Of a stretch of DNA of 64,000 nt, positions 35,976-44,696 are shown one piece after another. The stretch is from UBA5078 sp033721235 (GTDB lineage Bacteria; Pseudomonadota; Gammaproteobacteria; Pseudomonadales; Pseudohongiellaceae): positions 1 to 64,000 of the forward strand of contig JAWWAY010000015.1 of the NCBI GenBank assembly GCA_033721235.1, written 5' to 3'. Both the position numbers and the translations under genes were made by a program. Below the pieces are notes generated by a model, which saw only the letters and a list, made by a program, of their open reading frames with translations, had not been told where the DNA came from and searched no databases. The first letter of the stretch is position 1. The number at the start of each line of letters is the position of its first letter.

Positions 35976-38390
35976 ATGAACACCTCTTTACAGCTTATTA
36001 TCGTCATAGCCGTTATTTGGACGCTAGCCTACCGCCGCTCCAGAATGAGCACAATCCTGGTTAGCATTGCACTAACCCTGCTTGTTAGCTCTAGCCTGTG
36101 GGGTATCGCCTGGCTACTTTGGATTCCCTTCGTTCTAGTCGGCTTTTTCTATTTTGCCGACAGTTTACGAATTGAGAAATTAAGTAAACCCGCTTACAAC
36201 TTTTTTCGTCGCGTATTGCCGCCTATGAGTACCACGGAGCAAGAGGCTCTGGATGCAGGCGATACTTGGTGGGAGGCTGAGCTCTTCAAGGGCGCACCTA
36301 ATTGGAAAGCGTGGCACGACATGCCAAATGCCGAATTAAGCGAGCGTGAAGAATCATTTCTTGAGAATCAGACAGAAACACTTTGCGCGATGCTTAATGA
36401 CTGGGAAATCGTTCATAAAGACAAAGACCTATCTCCAGAGACTTGGAAATTCCTTAAGCAAGAAAAATTCTTCGGCATGATTATTCCAGAGGAGTACGGC
36501 GGCTTAGGCTTTTCAGCGCTAGCGCACTCCACCGTAGTCACCAAGATCGCAACCAAGAGCTGTAGCGCCGCTGTCACCGCCATGGTACCCAACTCACTCG
36601 GGCCGGCCGAACTCTTAATGAAGTATGGCACCGACGAACAAAGACAGCACTATCTTCCACGCTTAGCCTGCGGCGAGGACATTCCCTGCTTCGCCCTTAC
36701 CGCCCCAGAGGCTGGCAGCGATGCAGGCGCAATGGTCGATAAAGCCATCGTTTGCCATGGCGAGCACGATGGAAAACCCTGCATCGGTTTATCAGTATCC
36801 TGGAACAAGCGCTACATCACCCTCGCTCCTGTGGCGACGGTTCTCGGCCTAGCATTCAAGATGTATGACCCAGACCACCTACTAGGCGAGCAAGAAGAGC
36901 TGGGCATTACTGTCGCTCTAATTCCGACGAACCACCCAGGCGTAGAAATTGGGCGCAGGCACTTCCCCATGAGCATGACGTTTATGAACGGTCCAACGAG
37001 GGGAGAAAACGTATTCATTCCGCTCGACTGGATAATTGGCGGCGTAGAGCAAGCTGGAAAAGGCTGGAAGATGCTCGTGGAATGCTTATCGGAAGGACGA
37101 GCCATCTCTTTACCCGCATTAAGCACAGCAACAGCCAAGCTCTGTTATAAACTTACCGGTGCTTATTCAAAAATACGCAGTCAATTCAATATGCCAATCG
37201 GCAATTTTGAGGGCGTCGAAGAAGCCTTGGCACGTATCGCTGGCAACGCTTATCTTTTGGAAGCAAACAGAATAGTAACCGCAGGCGCCGTTGACAGTCA
37301 TATCAAGCCATCCGTGGCCTCGGCAATAGCCAAGTATCATATGACGGAAGTCTCTAGGCATATTATTCAAGATGCTATGGATGTTCACGCTGGACGCGGC
37401 CTGATAATGGGGCCTTCTAACTATCTTGCCCACGCCTATATGAGCATGCCAATTGGTATCACGGTAGAAGGGGCCAATATTCTTACTCGCAACCTGATGA
37501 TTTTTGGTCAAGGCGCCGTGCGCTGCCATCCTTTTATCGCTCGCGAGATGCAGGCCGCTAAAGATACCGATACCGAGCGCGGCCTGCGGGACTTCGACAG
37601 CCTTATTTTCAGGCACGTAGGGTACGGTATAAGCAATTTTGTCAGAACCCTTAGCCTCGGCCTTAGTGGCGCCCATATAGCCAAGAGAGTGGTTCAGGAG
37701 GAGACAGGGAGACATTATCAGCAGCTTACGCGTATGTGCTCTGCCCTAGCGCTCACCGCCGATATCTCTATGCTAATGCTTGGAGGCGACCTCAAACGCA
37801 AAGAACGCCTATCAGCGAGGCTCGGGGACGTGCTGAGCCACCTCTATCTGGCTTCCAGCTGTCTGAAATACTACGAGTCCCAAGGGGCCATGCCTGATGA
37901 CCTGCCCTATGTAAATTGGAACATTCAAAATAGCTTGTATGCTATCCAAACTGCATTTGAGGATTTTTTCGCCAACCTGCCCAACCGAGCAGTGGCCACA
38001 TGCCTTAAACGCATCATTTTCCCGTGGGGGCGAGCGTATAGAAAGCCCACAGACAACCTAGACAAGCTGCTCGTCAAGTCGATGACTACTAATACCGAAG
38101 TAAGGGACAGGCTCAGCAGGTATGCTTATATTGGCAAAGATAGCGCCGATGCAGCGTTTGTTGTGGAGTCTGCATTCCAGCTGCGTCTAAAGGCAAAGCC
38201 CGCACGAGAGGCCATAAAAGCGGCTATCAAGCAAGGGCAGCTTACACAGACCAATGATCTCGAGAGCCTTATCCAGCAGGCTGTAGAGGCGGGAGTGTGC
38301 AGCGAGAGCGAAGGAGCCGACTATATAGAGGCCGAAGCGGCTAGCTCCCTAGCTATTCAAGTGGACGATCACAAACACCTATTCTTTTGA
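35976..38390 (+). CDS. fadE: Acyl-CoA dehydrogenase FadE
   Basis: Flavoprotein catalysing the first step of fatty acid beta-oxidation. 804 residues, the large membrane-associated FadE type (E. coli 814). Two hydrophobic N-terminal helices (about 5-55) are followed by the ACAD core (about 110-500: FGMIIPEEYGGLGFSALAHS, ALTAPEAGSDAG, MDVHAGRGLIMGPSNY) and the DUF1974 C-terminal region. It follows holA by 45 bases, which is not a standard neighbourhood. It may have its own promoter. Confidence 0.93.
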   Translation: MNTSLQLIIVIAVIWTLAYRRSRMSTILVSIALTLLVSSSLWGIAWLLWIPFVLVGFFYFADSLRIEKLSKPAYNFFRRVLPPMSTTEQEALDAGDTWWEAELFKGAPNWKAWHDMPNAELSEREESFLENQTETLCAMLNDWEIVHKDKDLSPETWKFLKQEKFFGMIIPEEYGGLGFSALAHSTVVTKIATKSCSAAVTAMVPNSLGPAELLMKYGTDEQRQHYLPRLACGEDIPCFALTAPEAGSDAGAMVDKAIVCHGEHDGKPCIGLSVSWNKRYITLAPVATVLGLAFKMYDPDHLLGEQEELGITVALIPTNHPGVEIGRRHFPMSMTFMNGPTRGENVFIPLDWIIGGVEQAGKGWKMLVECLSEGRAISLPALSTATAKLCYKLTGAYSKIRSQFNMPIGNFEGVEEALARIAGNAYLLEANRIVTAGAVDSHIKPSVASAIAKYHMTEVSRHIIQDAMDVHAGRGLIMGPSNYLAHAYMSMPIGITVEGANILTRNLMIFGQGAVRCHPFIAREMQAAKDTDTERGLRDFDSLIFRHVGYGISNFVRTLSLGLSGAHIAKRVVQEETGRHYQQLTRMCSALALTADISMLMLGGDLKRKERLSARLGDVLSHLYLASSCLKYYESQGAMPDDLPYVNWNIQNSLYAIQTAFEDFFANLPNRAVATCLKRIIFPWGRAYRKPTDNLDKLLVKSMTTNTEVRDRLSRYAYIGKDSADAAFVVESAFQLRLKAKPAREAIKAAIKQGQLTQTNDLESLIQQAVEAGVCSESEGADYIEAEAASSLAIQVDDHKHLFF

Positions 38391-38415
38391 GCTTAACTTA
38401 AACGAAGTAGGCGAA

Positions 38416-38433
38416 GCGGCAATTTTTTGCCGC
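38416..38433. terminator. Hairpin between fadE and the DUF4404 gene
   Basis: GCGGCAA (38416-38422) and TTGCCGC (38427-38433) make a perfect 7-bp stem with a TTTT loop between two convergent stop codons. There is no strong T-run after the stem on either side, so only a moderate terminator is supported. Confidence 0.45.
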
Positions 38434-38438
38434 GGCAA

Positions 38439-38699
38439 TTATATGCCCATGCGTCCCAAAGTATCGATTAACTCGCGGCAGATTTTCTCAATCATAGGGT
38501 GAGAGACAGAAAACCGAGCCTCTAATGCGATGGCATCGTCTAGCAAAGGGCTATTCACGTCCTCTTTCTCTTCTATGAAATTATCAATCTTCTTATCTAG
38601 TTTACGAACAAGGTCCAAGGTCTCCTCATCTATATCGCTAGCTTGATTCAGAGCTCTCTGCAGCTCTCCTGCTAAATCTTTTATGCTTTGCTTGCTCAA
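38439..38699 (-). CDS. DUF4404 family protein
   Basis: 86 residues, soluble, mostly helical with coiled-coil character: LKDLAGEL-like start, DEETLDLVRKLDKKIDNFI, ALEARFSVSHPMIEKICREL, and the family's terminal LGRMGI. DUF4404 proteins are small conserved gammaproteobacterial proteins of unknown function. The start ATG follows a purine-rich site. It stands alone between fadE and the unrecognised gene at 38906. Confidence 0.75.
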   Translation of the reverse strand: MSKQSIKDLAGELQRALNQASDIDEETLDLVRKLDKKIDNFIEEKEDVNSPLLDDAIALEARFSVSHPMIEKICRELIDTLGRMGI

Positions 38700-38905
38700 T
38701 TTTTATTCCTCACTGCCGATTAAGCTTATATCTAGCGGCGTCTCGCGCGCCATGCACTCAGATTATGGCATACGATGCCCAGGTTCTCCTAGGGAACCTA
38801 GAGGCAATAAAAGGCCACGCACAGCAAATAGCCATACGAAAGATACCCCCCGATATTATTCTCGGCGAAGCTATTAAAAATGACGGGCTAGTCTATAGCG
38901 TTAGC

Positions 38906-39532
38906 TTAAAGCTCTGCTTGACGCATTGCTCTAATATACGCTCTCTCTTTAAGGCGACGAGCCGACTTCTTCTGGCGATTTCTATACTCCATCAGGTAGC
39001 TGGGTATATTGGCAATTAATTGCCACCTAGTGGTGTAACTTACCCTGATTTTGGAATGACTCTTAGCCCCGGCCATCAACATGGGCGGGCCTTCATACAA
39101 TAATTCGGGGTCAGTAAGCCCATGAATATTTTTTATATTGCCATTTCTCAGGTCGGCCATCAGCAAGACGTATTTCTTGCGCGACATAAAGACATCCCAC
39201 ATCATCTGTATCCAGATTCTGAAATACTCACCAGCGGCTTTAACTGAAGCGCCTATCCACACCCCATTGACCTCCATCATCTCGTACTGATCAGTCTTAA
39301 AGAACTGATGAGATGATTTCACGTCATCCGGCACAAACATTAGGCTTCTGAAGCTTGGCTTGGTGACCAACATATAACCACCAACCAGCTCTCCTTCTTT
39401 AAATGCTCCAATGACAGTGCTTCTCATTGAATACTCAAATGGTAATTTCACACCGACAAAGCTCTCAAATTTCTTAAGATAATTTTCAACTTCGGCCTCA
39501 GTGGTCAGCTTTCTAAATTGTATCTTTCCCAT
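38906..39532 (-). CDS. Unrecognised protein, possible GNAT-like fold
   Basis: 208 residues, no signal peptide. I do not recognise the family. The layout STVIGAFKEGELVGGYML (about 43-60) followed by GVWIGASVKAAGEYFRIWIQ (about 90-109), a long helix, then KKYVLLMADLRN resembles beta2-beta3, beta4-alpha3 and beta5 of acetyltransferase or acyl-homoserine-lactone-synthase-like folds, but the acyl-CoA P-loop is not clear. The C-terminal 40 residues are very basic (RNRQKKSARRLKERAYIRAM). AAGGAA lies 7 bases before the ATG. It is divergent, across about 375 bases, from the cyclase-like gene. Confidence 0.6.
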   Translation of the reverse strand: MGKIQFRKLTTEAEVENYLKKFESFVGVKLPFEYSMRSTVIGAFKEGELVGGYMLVTKPSFRSLMFVPDDVKSSHQFFKTDQYEMMEVNGVWIGASVKAAGEYFRIWIQMMWDVFMSRKKYVLLMADLRNGNIKNIHGLTDPELLYEGPPMLMAGAKSHSKIRVSYTTRWQLIANIPSYLMEYRNRQKKSARRLKERAYIRAMRQAEL

Positions 39533-39908
39533 TATTAAGTTCCTTGGTAGAGCAAGCCCTACGCGTTCTACTGAATTCCATACTCCTGCGAGTACGCGCT
39601 TTGTGCGCCCATTACTATGCAGGCTTCATACCTGTTTTGGTTTATTGGCCAAAATTGATGGTTTCTAGTTTGGCGCACCGACAGAGGCTCTGTATCGGGC
39701 TCGGCCAAAGAATAGGGCTAAGGTTTGTGACACAACTCGTAAAATAACTATTGCAGCGTGCGCTTCTTATAGGAAAATTGCCCAGAAGAGTTATTACTGT
39801 ATAATCTCGCACGCTCCTTCTTTAATTTGCCTGTATATTCAGGAAATTCGGCGGCGGGGTGGGTTCTTTTGGCGCTCAAACTCATTGTTTACGAACGCAA
39901 GCGAATAC
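39533..39908. other. Long non-coding interval between divergent genes
   Basis: About 375 bases without a convincing gene. A 67-codon plus-strand frame (39544-39747) has no family features and poor codon character. Visible elements are an inverted repeat GCCAAA/TTTGGC (39648-39674), a good plus-strand promoter (39778-39805), and a GC-rich stretch GGCGGCGGGGTGGG near 39850-39863. It probably carries the regulation of both flanking genes. Confidence 0.5.
39778..39805 (+). promoter_or_regulatory. Promoter of the cyclase-like gene
   Basis: TTGCCC (39778-39783), a 16-base spacer and perfect TATAAT (39800-39805), followed by a C-rich discriminator. It faces the adenylate-cyclase-like gene and predicts an untranslated leader of close to 100 bases. 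Confidence 0.55.
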
Positions 39909-41291
39909 ATGAATTCAGACAAATTTTCGGCGTATTGCAAGGAGCACCGACAAGAGTTTAGGGACGAACTTAGAGACGAAGCATCACAGGCGCTCACTAG
40001 CTGGCCCGGCAAAACAGCTGCGGTGCTTCTAGCGCTATCGTCAATTATGACCTATATCACGCGCTCAGAGGCCGACAACCCATACGCGTTTCACACCTTA
40101 TTCACTTATATAGTCCCTATTCTCATTATTTTTCTATACCCAATAGCATCCCTATTGGTGTCAAAAATCGAGAAGTTCTCGCAAACCATTCTAGATTTCG
40201 CCGCTCTCTCCGTCCTTTTTGGCTTTTGCCTGACCCTAAAGTTCGTCTTTGAGCCCGGCGTCGAGTTTGAGCAACAAAGTACCGTGTCATTGGCGCCTTC
40301 CGGACAGATTAACTTCGTTCTGCTAATGACGACCGCGTTTGCCTACCACACGACCTATAGAATCACCTTAATCCGCAATATTTTCTTTACCCTTATTATG
40401 GTCGCGTTGATCTATTTCATCGATGCCGACTACCTCATCAGCAATATCATGCAGGTTATGCAGGGGGTAATGGCGGGCACCATTTTTAGCTGGTTGTTTT
40501 TTGCTCGAGTACAAACCCGTTTTTACTACAAGTCTATTGATGCGGACACAAGACAACATCTTTATAGACAGCTGTCGAAACTGGTCTACCCCCACCAATT
40601 AGAGATGATTAAGTCAGGGGAAGAACTTGAAAAGACCATGCCGGTAGAAAAAGGACTGGCAATTATCAATGTATTCGACGTGCAGCGTTCCAGTGAAATT
40701 AAGCACGAGAAGACCAAGTCGTTTTACTTAGATGTATTCCGCGCGTTTTCTCAGATTTGCATGCACGGATATCAGCACAATCCGCTCAAGTCTCGAGCGT
40801 TTCGATTGAAGGAAACCGGTGACGGCTTTATCAGCTCAATCGGCTACCCCTTTTTATCCGATGACTCCGAATCTTTAGCTGATCATTCCATCGACACAGC
40901 CCTAATAATGTTTAAGGCGTTCAATGAGGAAGTCAAAAAATTCAATTACACGCAGCCCATTAAAGGGGCGATGGGGCTAGCCTACAACTCAGTGCAAGGC
41001 ACCTTCCAAAGCAGTGGCATCAAATCTTATGATCTTTTTGGCGAAGCGCTTGTTCAAGCCTATCGTTATGAAGAGATTCGAAAGCATCCGGTAGTTAGAG
41101 AAGCCATGAACAAACGAGCGGCCGAATTAGGCCTTGAGCACTACAATCTATTGATCATTCAAGAGGTGGTGTTTAACTCTCTAAAGCCAGATTATAAGGC
41201 GATGTTTAGCGCGATAGACTTAAACGAAATCGGTCTTAAGATACGGCAGGATATAGATGCGAACTTCGTCTACTTCCACGTCCTGCCGTAA
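39909..41291 (+). CDS. Membrane class III adenylate-cyclase-like protein
   Basis: 460 residues from the ATG at 39909 (the frame opens at a TTG, 39885; neither has a good ribosome site). About six membrane helices (35-200) lead into a C-terminal class III cyclase domain (245-390). Metal aspartates are present (Asp257 in NVFDVQRSS; Asp305 in KETGDGF). The adenine-selecting pair is Lys301 and Asp375 (SYDLFGE). The transition-state Arg386 is kept, but the usual Asn four residues after the Gly is Val382. So it reads as an ATP-type cyclase with an altered active site, possibly slow or a cyclic-nucleotide-independent sensor. Convergent with the GST gene. Confidence 0.78.
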   Translation: MNSDKFSAYCKEHRQEFRDELRDEASQALTSWPGKTAAVLLALSSIMTYITRSEADNPYAFHTLFTYIVPILIIFLYPIASLLVSKIEKFSQTILDFAALSVLFGFCLTLKFVFEPGVEFEQQSTVSLAPSGQINFVLLMTTAFAYHTTYRITLIRNIFFTLIMVALIYFIDADYLISNIMQVMQGVMAGTIFSWLFFARVQTRFYYKSIDADTRQHLYRQLSKLVYPHQLEMIKSGEELEKTMPVEKGLAIINVFDVQRSSEIKHEKTKSFYLDVFRAFSQICMHGYQHNPLKSRAFRLKETGDGFISSIGYPFLSDDSESLADHSIDTALIMFKAFNEEVKKFNYTQPIKGAMGLAYNSVQGTFQSSGIKSYDLFGEALVQAYRYEEIRKHPVVREAMNKRAAELGLEHYNLLIIQEVVFNSLKPDYKAMFSAIDLNEIGLKIRQDIDANFVYFHVLP

Positions 41292-41311
41292 TCTCCTGCA
41301 ATAATCTATCC

Positions 41312-41944
41312 TTACAGCTCTGATAGGGACATTTTACTAACGGCCGCCTGATACGCTGGACGCTCGGACAGTTCAGCCATCCACCTGCCGATATTGGCGT
41401 AGGCACTCAGATCAGCCGTAGTTTGCTGTGCTGCCGAAAAGTACGGATAAGTGACAGTATCGGCAATGGTAAGCTCCTTGCCGCATAGGAATTTATTAGT
41501 GGCCAAGGTTTGGTCAATAAATGGCAAGTATTGATCAAGAAACCCCTTCGCTTCTTTAATCGCAACAGGGTCGGCATCCTTCTTAAAATACATTTTCAAA
41601 ATGACTTCCTGATAGAAATATACCGCAAGCCAACGACCGACGTGGTGACAATTAAAGTCTACCATTTGGTCAATCTCCGCCGCCCTATAAGGATCTGCCG
41701 AGTAGAGTTTCTGTCCACTGATATTGGACAGGTAACGACACAAGGAAGCGCTCTCAAATAGATACTTTCCATTATGCTCAAGCGCTGGCACCTTACCCAA
41801 AGGGTGGCGGCTTAAATGCTCTTCACTCTTATGCTCTCCCTTGGCGAAGTCTAAGTGTATGTATTCGAAATCCAAACCAAGCTCCAAAGCAGTAAACAGA
41901 ACCTTTGTTGCATTGAATGTGCTACCGCCATAAATTTTTAGCAT
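41312..41944 (-). CDS. Glutathione S-transferase family protein
   Basis: 210 residues. The N-terminal thioredoxin-like domain (1-76) opens MLKIYGGSTFNATKVLFTAL, with a Ser at the usual catalytic position, and has the glutathione motifs GKVPALEHNG and LFESASLCRYL. The all-helical C-terminal domain has the folding motif LTIADTVTYPYFSA. Closest in look to plant/bacterial theta-phi type GSTs. Substrate unknown. Its ATG overlaps the stop of a small upstream membrane-peptide gene, so translation is likely coupled. Confidence 0.87.
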   Translation of the reverse strand: MLKIYGGSTFNATKVLFTALELGLDFEYIHLDFAKGEHKSEEHLSRHPLGKVPALEHNGKYLFESASLCRYLSNISGQKLYSADPYRAAEIDQMVDFNCHHVGRWLAVYFYQEVILKMYFKKDADPVAIKEAKGFLDQYLPFIDQTLATNKFLCGKELTIADTVTYPYFSAAQQTTADLSAYANIGRWMAELSERPAYQAAVSKMSLSEL

Positions 41945-42105
41945 ACTAATACTTCCCCTTCGACAGACATAAAGTGTATCGCCTCAAACGGATTTTCGGT
42001 TTGCTCACCACCGTCCACATAGGCCATACTCAGACTCACTAACAGTATTAACGTAATTGCTAAAGCAATGTACAGAAGCGGCGAAACGGATGCAATATGC
42101 GCCAC
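41938..42105 (-). CDS. Small single-pass membrane protein coupled to GST
   Basis: A 55-codon frame below usual length cut-offs. It starts GTG (plus 42103-42105) with a strong AAGGAG 8 bases upstream. It encodes a short lead, one clear hydrophobic helix (LLYIALAITLILLVSLSM, residues 10-27) and an acidic tail (DGGEQTENPFEAIHFMSVEG), and stops at TAA overlapping the GST ATG. The hydrophobic block, good ribosome site and stop-start overlap together argue for a real gene. I do not recognise a family. An ATG one base off frame (plus 42107) gives no sensible product. Confidence 0.65.
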   Translation of the reverse strand: MAHIASVSPLLYIALAITLILLVSLSMAYVDGGEQTENPFEAIHFMSVEGEVLVC

Positions 42106-42147
42106 GCATCAAGCTCCTTGCAACACCAGCCCTTACAAGGAATTAAG

Positions 42148-43317
42148 ATGAACCTCGAAAGCATTCGCCGACAGACCCCCATTTGTACTGAGCTATTGCA
42201 TTTCAATAACGCTGGCGCCTCTCTACAAGCGATCCCCGTTCAAAACGCCATCCTAGAGCACTTGGCCCTGGAGCAAACATCGGGTGGCTATGAGGCCGCG
42301 GCAGCGGCGAATCTCGCATTAGAGAATTACTACCAGCAATTTGCGAAGCTCCTCAATTGCCATCCAGCAGAAATCGCTTGGGCAGACAGCGCCAGCCATG
42401 CTTGGAATACTCTTATCCACGCTATCGACTTTAAGCCCGGCGACAAAGTCCTGACTGGCCAGAATGAATATGCCAGCAATGTGCTGATGTTCCTACACTT
42501 ACAAAAACGGCTAAATATTGAAGTTCAGATCATTCCAAACGACAGCACTGGCGCCATTTGCTTGGAAGCCCTAGAGAGGGCAATAGACAAACGCGTGAAG
42601 CTCATCTCTTTAACCCACATCGCCAGTCACAATGGCACTATTCAACCAGCCGCTCAAGTCGGGGACATCGCCAATCGACATGGGGTGTTCTTCATACTCG
42701 ATGCCTGCCAATCAGTCGGCCAGCTTCACTTGGACGTTGACGCAATAGGCTGTCACATGCTGACTGGAACAGGACGGAAATACTTAAGAGGCCCAAGAGG
42801 CACCGGTTTTTTATACATCAATCAAAACATCATGACTCAGTTAACACCATCGAGCATCGATCTTCACTCGGCGAAGTGGACGGACGAGAAAAGCTATGTT
42901 TTGCGAGCAGACGCGAGGCGCTTCGAGAGTTTTGAACATTTTGTCGCGGGTAAGCTTGGCCTTACTGAAGCGGTCGAATACGCACTGTCCATTGGCACTA
43001 TTGCCATTGAGGAGCGCAATATTAGGCTAGGGCGTAAGCTGCGACAAACCCTAAGTGAAATAGATGGGGTAACTGTGCATGATCAAGGATCCGAGCTGGG
43101 CGCCATCGTTAGCTTTAGCTCCGCTAAAGAAAGCGCACCGGCGCTACACCAGAGGCTTCAAGAGCGCCAGATAAACACATCTATTATCAAAGCTGAGAAT
43201 TGCAGAATTGATTCGAGCACACAGGGTTTAGGCAACCGTAATAGAGCCTCAATACACTACTATAATACGGAGGAAGAAATTGCCATCTTCTGCGCCGCCG
43301 TAGCCGAAGGACCGTAA
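42148..43317 (+). CDS. Class V aminotransferase / cysteine-desulfurase-like PLP enzyme
   Basis: 389 residues from ATG 42148, chosen because AGGA lies 7 bases upstream; the frame reaches back to 42097 through the neighbour's control region. The fold-type I landmarks are LLHFNNAGAS near the start, ADSASHAWNTLIH for PLP phosphate, ISLTHIASHNG, FILDACQSVGQLHLDV for the PLP aspartate, and the PLP lysine in GTGRKYLRGPRGTGFLYI. Resembles the isopenicillin-N-epimerase/selenocysteine-lyase branch. There is no clear catalytic Cys loop near the C-terminus like that of SufS, so a desulfurase role is not supported. Confidence 0.82.
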   Translation: MNLESIRRQTPICTELLHFNNAGASLQAIPVQNAILEHLALEQTSGGYEAAAAANLALENYYQQFAKLLNCHPAEIAWADSASHAWNTLIHAIDFKPGDKVLTGQNEYASNVLMFLHLQKRLNIEVQIIPNDSTGAICLEALERAIDKRVKLISLTHIASHNGTIQPAAQVGDIANRHGVFFILDACQSVGQLHLDVDAIGCHMLTGTGRKYLRGPRGTGFLYINQNIMTQLTPSSIDLHSAKWTDEKSYVLRADARRFESFEHFVAGKLGLTEAVEYALSIGTIAIEERNIRLGRKLRQTLSEIDGVTVHDQGSELGAIVSFSSAKESAPALHQRLQERQINTSIIKAENCRIDSSTQGLGNRNRASIHYYNTEEEIAIFCAAVAEGP

Positions 43318-43320
43318 CTT

Positions 43321-44673
43321 TTAAAAAAATAAAAGCTGTGTATAAACGGCCAAAATAGAGATGGGACAAACGAAACGAATATAGGACGGCCATATTTTCC
43401 AGAACAGGGTATCCGCTATTTCCGGGCTACCGCTTTGTAGTTCTTGCAGCACTTCATTTCGGTGCCAAATCCACCCTACGAAAAGCACAAAGAAGAAGCC
43501 CATTAATGGCTGACTAAACTCTGTAGTCAGTGACACCACGAAGTCGAACAGTAAGGCAAAATTAAATACGAGGACTAAGCATAATCCCGTAATTAAGGCG
43601 CCAATAATCACCGTAGCTTTGGCTCGACTAAGAGCAAACGTTTCAACCGTATACGCCACAGGCACTTCTAACATTGAAATAGAAGAAGTGAGAGACGCGA
43701 TACTCATTAGAGCAAAAAACGCCACAGCCACGACAGCGCCTACCCCTCCCATCGAATCAAACAACGCAGGCAATACGGAAATAATGAGCCCAGGCCCTGC
43801 GGCAAGCTCGCCCGTTTCAGTGTATATGGTCACGCCATTGGCCTGAGCCACATACATCGCAGGCAGAATAAGCAGGCCGGCGATGAACGCTATGCCTGCA
43901 TCCAATAGAGCGACTAGGCTGCCGGTGACGGCTAGGTTTTCCTTACGGCTTAAATATGAGCCATAAATAAGCATGGTACCAACACCAAGCGAAAGCGAGA
44001 AAAATGCTTGTCCAAGCGCACTTACAAGCAAGCCCGCGTCGGCTACGGCCGAGAAGTCAGGCACTAGATAAGCCTTGAGCCCATCCAACGCCCCCTCTAA
44101 GGTCAACACATAGACGCTAAGAAGGACTAGCAATACGATGAGAGACGGCATTAAACGAGATGACCATTTCTCTATTCCGTCGTGCACGCCAGCGCTAATC
44201 ACCCAAATAGTGAGAGCCATAAACAGCGCAGAGAATAGAGAATTTCGTGTGTAAGCATCAGCTGTCAACCAGGTGGCGGCGTCATTCAAACCGACAACGC
44301 TGGCAAGCGAGCCAGAAAACCACGCCAACATCCATCCACTGACCACGGCATAAAAACTTAGGATTAAGACGACCGTAATAATGCCAGTAAAGCCGACGAT
44401 GCCACCAAGCAGCCGAGACTTAGGCCCGGTTGCTATTTGGCGCAAGGCGCTAACAGCATTAGCGCGCGTGTGACGACCAATGATTAGTTCTGCCATTAAA
44501 GCAGGATAAGCGAGAATAAAGGTGAGTATCAGGTAAACAAAAAGAAACGCGGCGCCCCCATTACTGGCGGCGTTCGTCGGGAAGCCCCAAATATTACCTA
44601 GGCCAACGGCCGAACCGGAGGCAGCCATGAGAAAGCCAAAACGTGATCCAAACTCACCTCTTGCAGCTGCCAT
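43321..44673 (-). CDS. Sodium-dependent transporter of the NSS (SNF) family
   Basis: 450-residue inner-membrane protein with about 11-12 helices and the LeuT fold. The TM1 substrate/Na+ motif GSAVGLGNIWGFPTNAASNG (about 16-35) is intact, and TM6-like ALGQAFFSLSLGVGTMLIYGS supplies the second unwound region. Bacterial NSS proteins carry amino acids such as tryptophan, tyrosine or leucine, or osmolytes; the substrate cannot be told. It ends 3 bases from the convergent aminotransferase and lies 23 bases downstream of the cyclophilin gene. Confidence 0.9.
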   Translation of the reverse strand: MAAARGEFGSRFGFLMAASGSAVGLGNIWGFPTNAASNGGAAFLFVYLILTFILAYPALMAELIIGRHTRANAVSALRQIATGPKSRLLGGIVGFTGIITVVLILSFYAVVSGWMLAWFSGSLASVVGLNDAATWLTADAYTRNSLFSALFMALTIWVISAGVHDGIEKWSSRLMPSLIVLLVLLSVYVLTLEGALDGLKAYLVPDFSAVADAGLLVSALGQAFFSLSLGVGTMLIYGSYLSRKENLAVTGSLVALLDAGIAFIAGLLILPAMYVAQANGVTIYTETGELAAGPGLIISVLPALFDSMGGVGAVVAVAFFALMSIASLTSSISMLEVPVAYTVETFALSRAKATVIIGALITGLCLVLVFNFALLFDFVVSLTTEFSQPLMGFFFVLFVGWIWHRNEVLQELQSGSPEIADTLFWKIWPSYIRFVCPISILAVYTQLLFF

Positions 44674-44696
44674 ATTTCCCTCTCAAGAACGTCTGC

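Noticed and set aside
38765..39019. An 84-codon plus-strand frame with a reasonable start
   Set aside because: Its second half is antisense to the 208-residue gene, and the peptide matches no family I know. It also lacks a ribosome site. The 206-base gap 38700-38905 therefore holds nothing I can support.
39544..39747. A 67-codon plus-strand frame in the cyclase upstream region
   Set aside because: No ribosome site, no membrane or domain pattern, and it lies upstream of the promoter that best fits the cyclase gene.
39825..39850. CCTGTATATTCAGG-like near-palindrome as a LexA box
   Set aside because: The spacing does not match CTGT-N8-ACAG, and the downstream gene is not an SOS gene.
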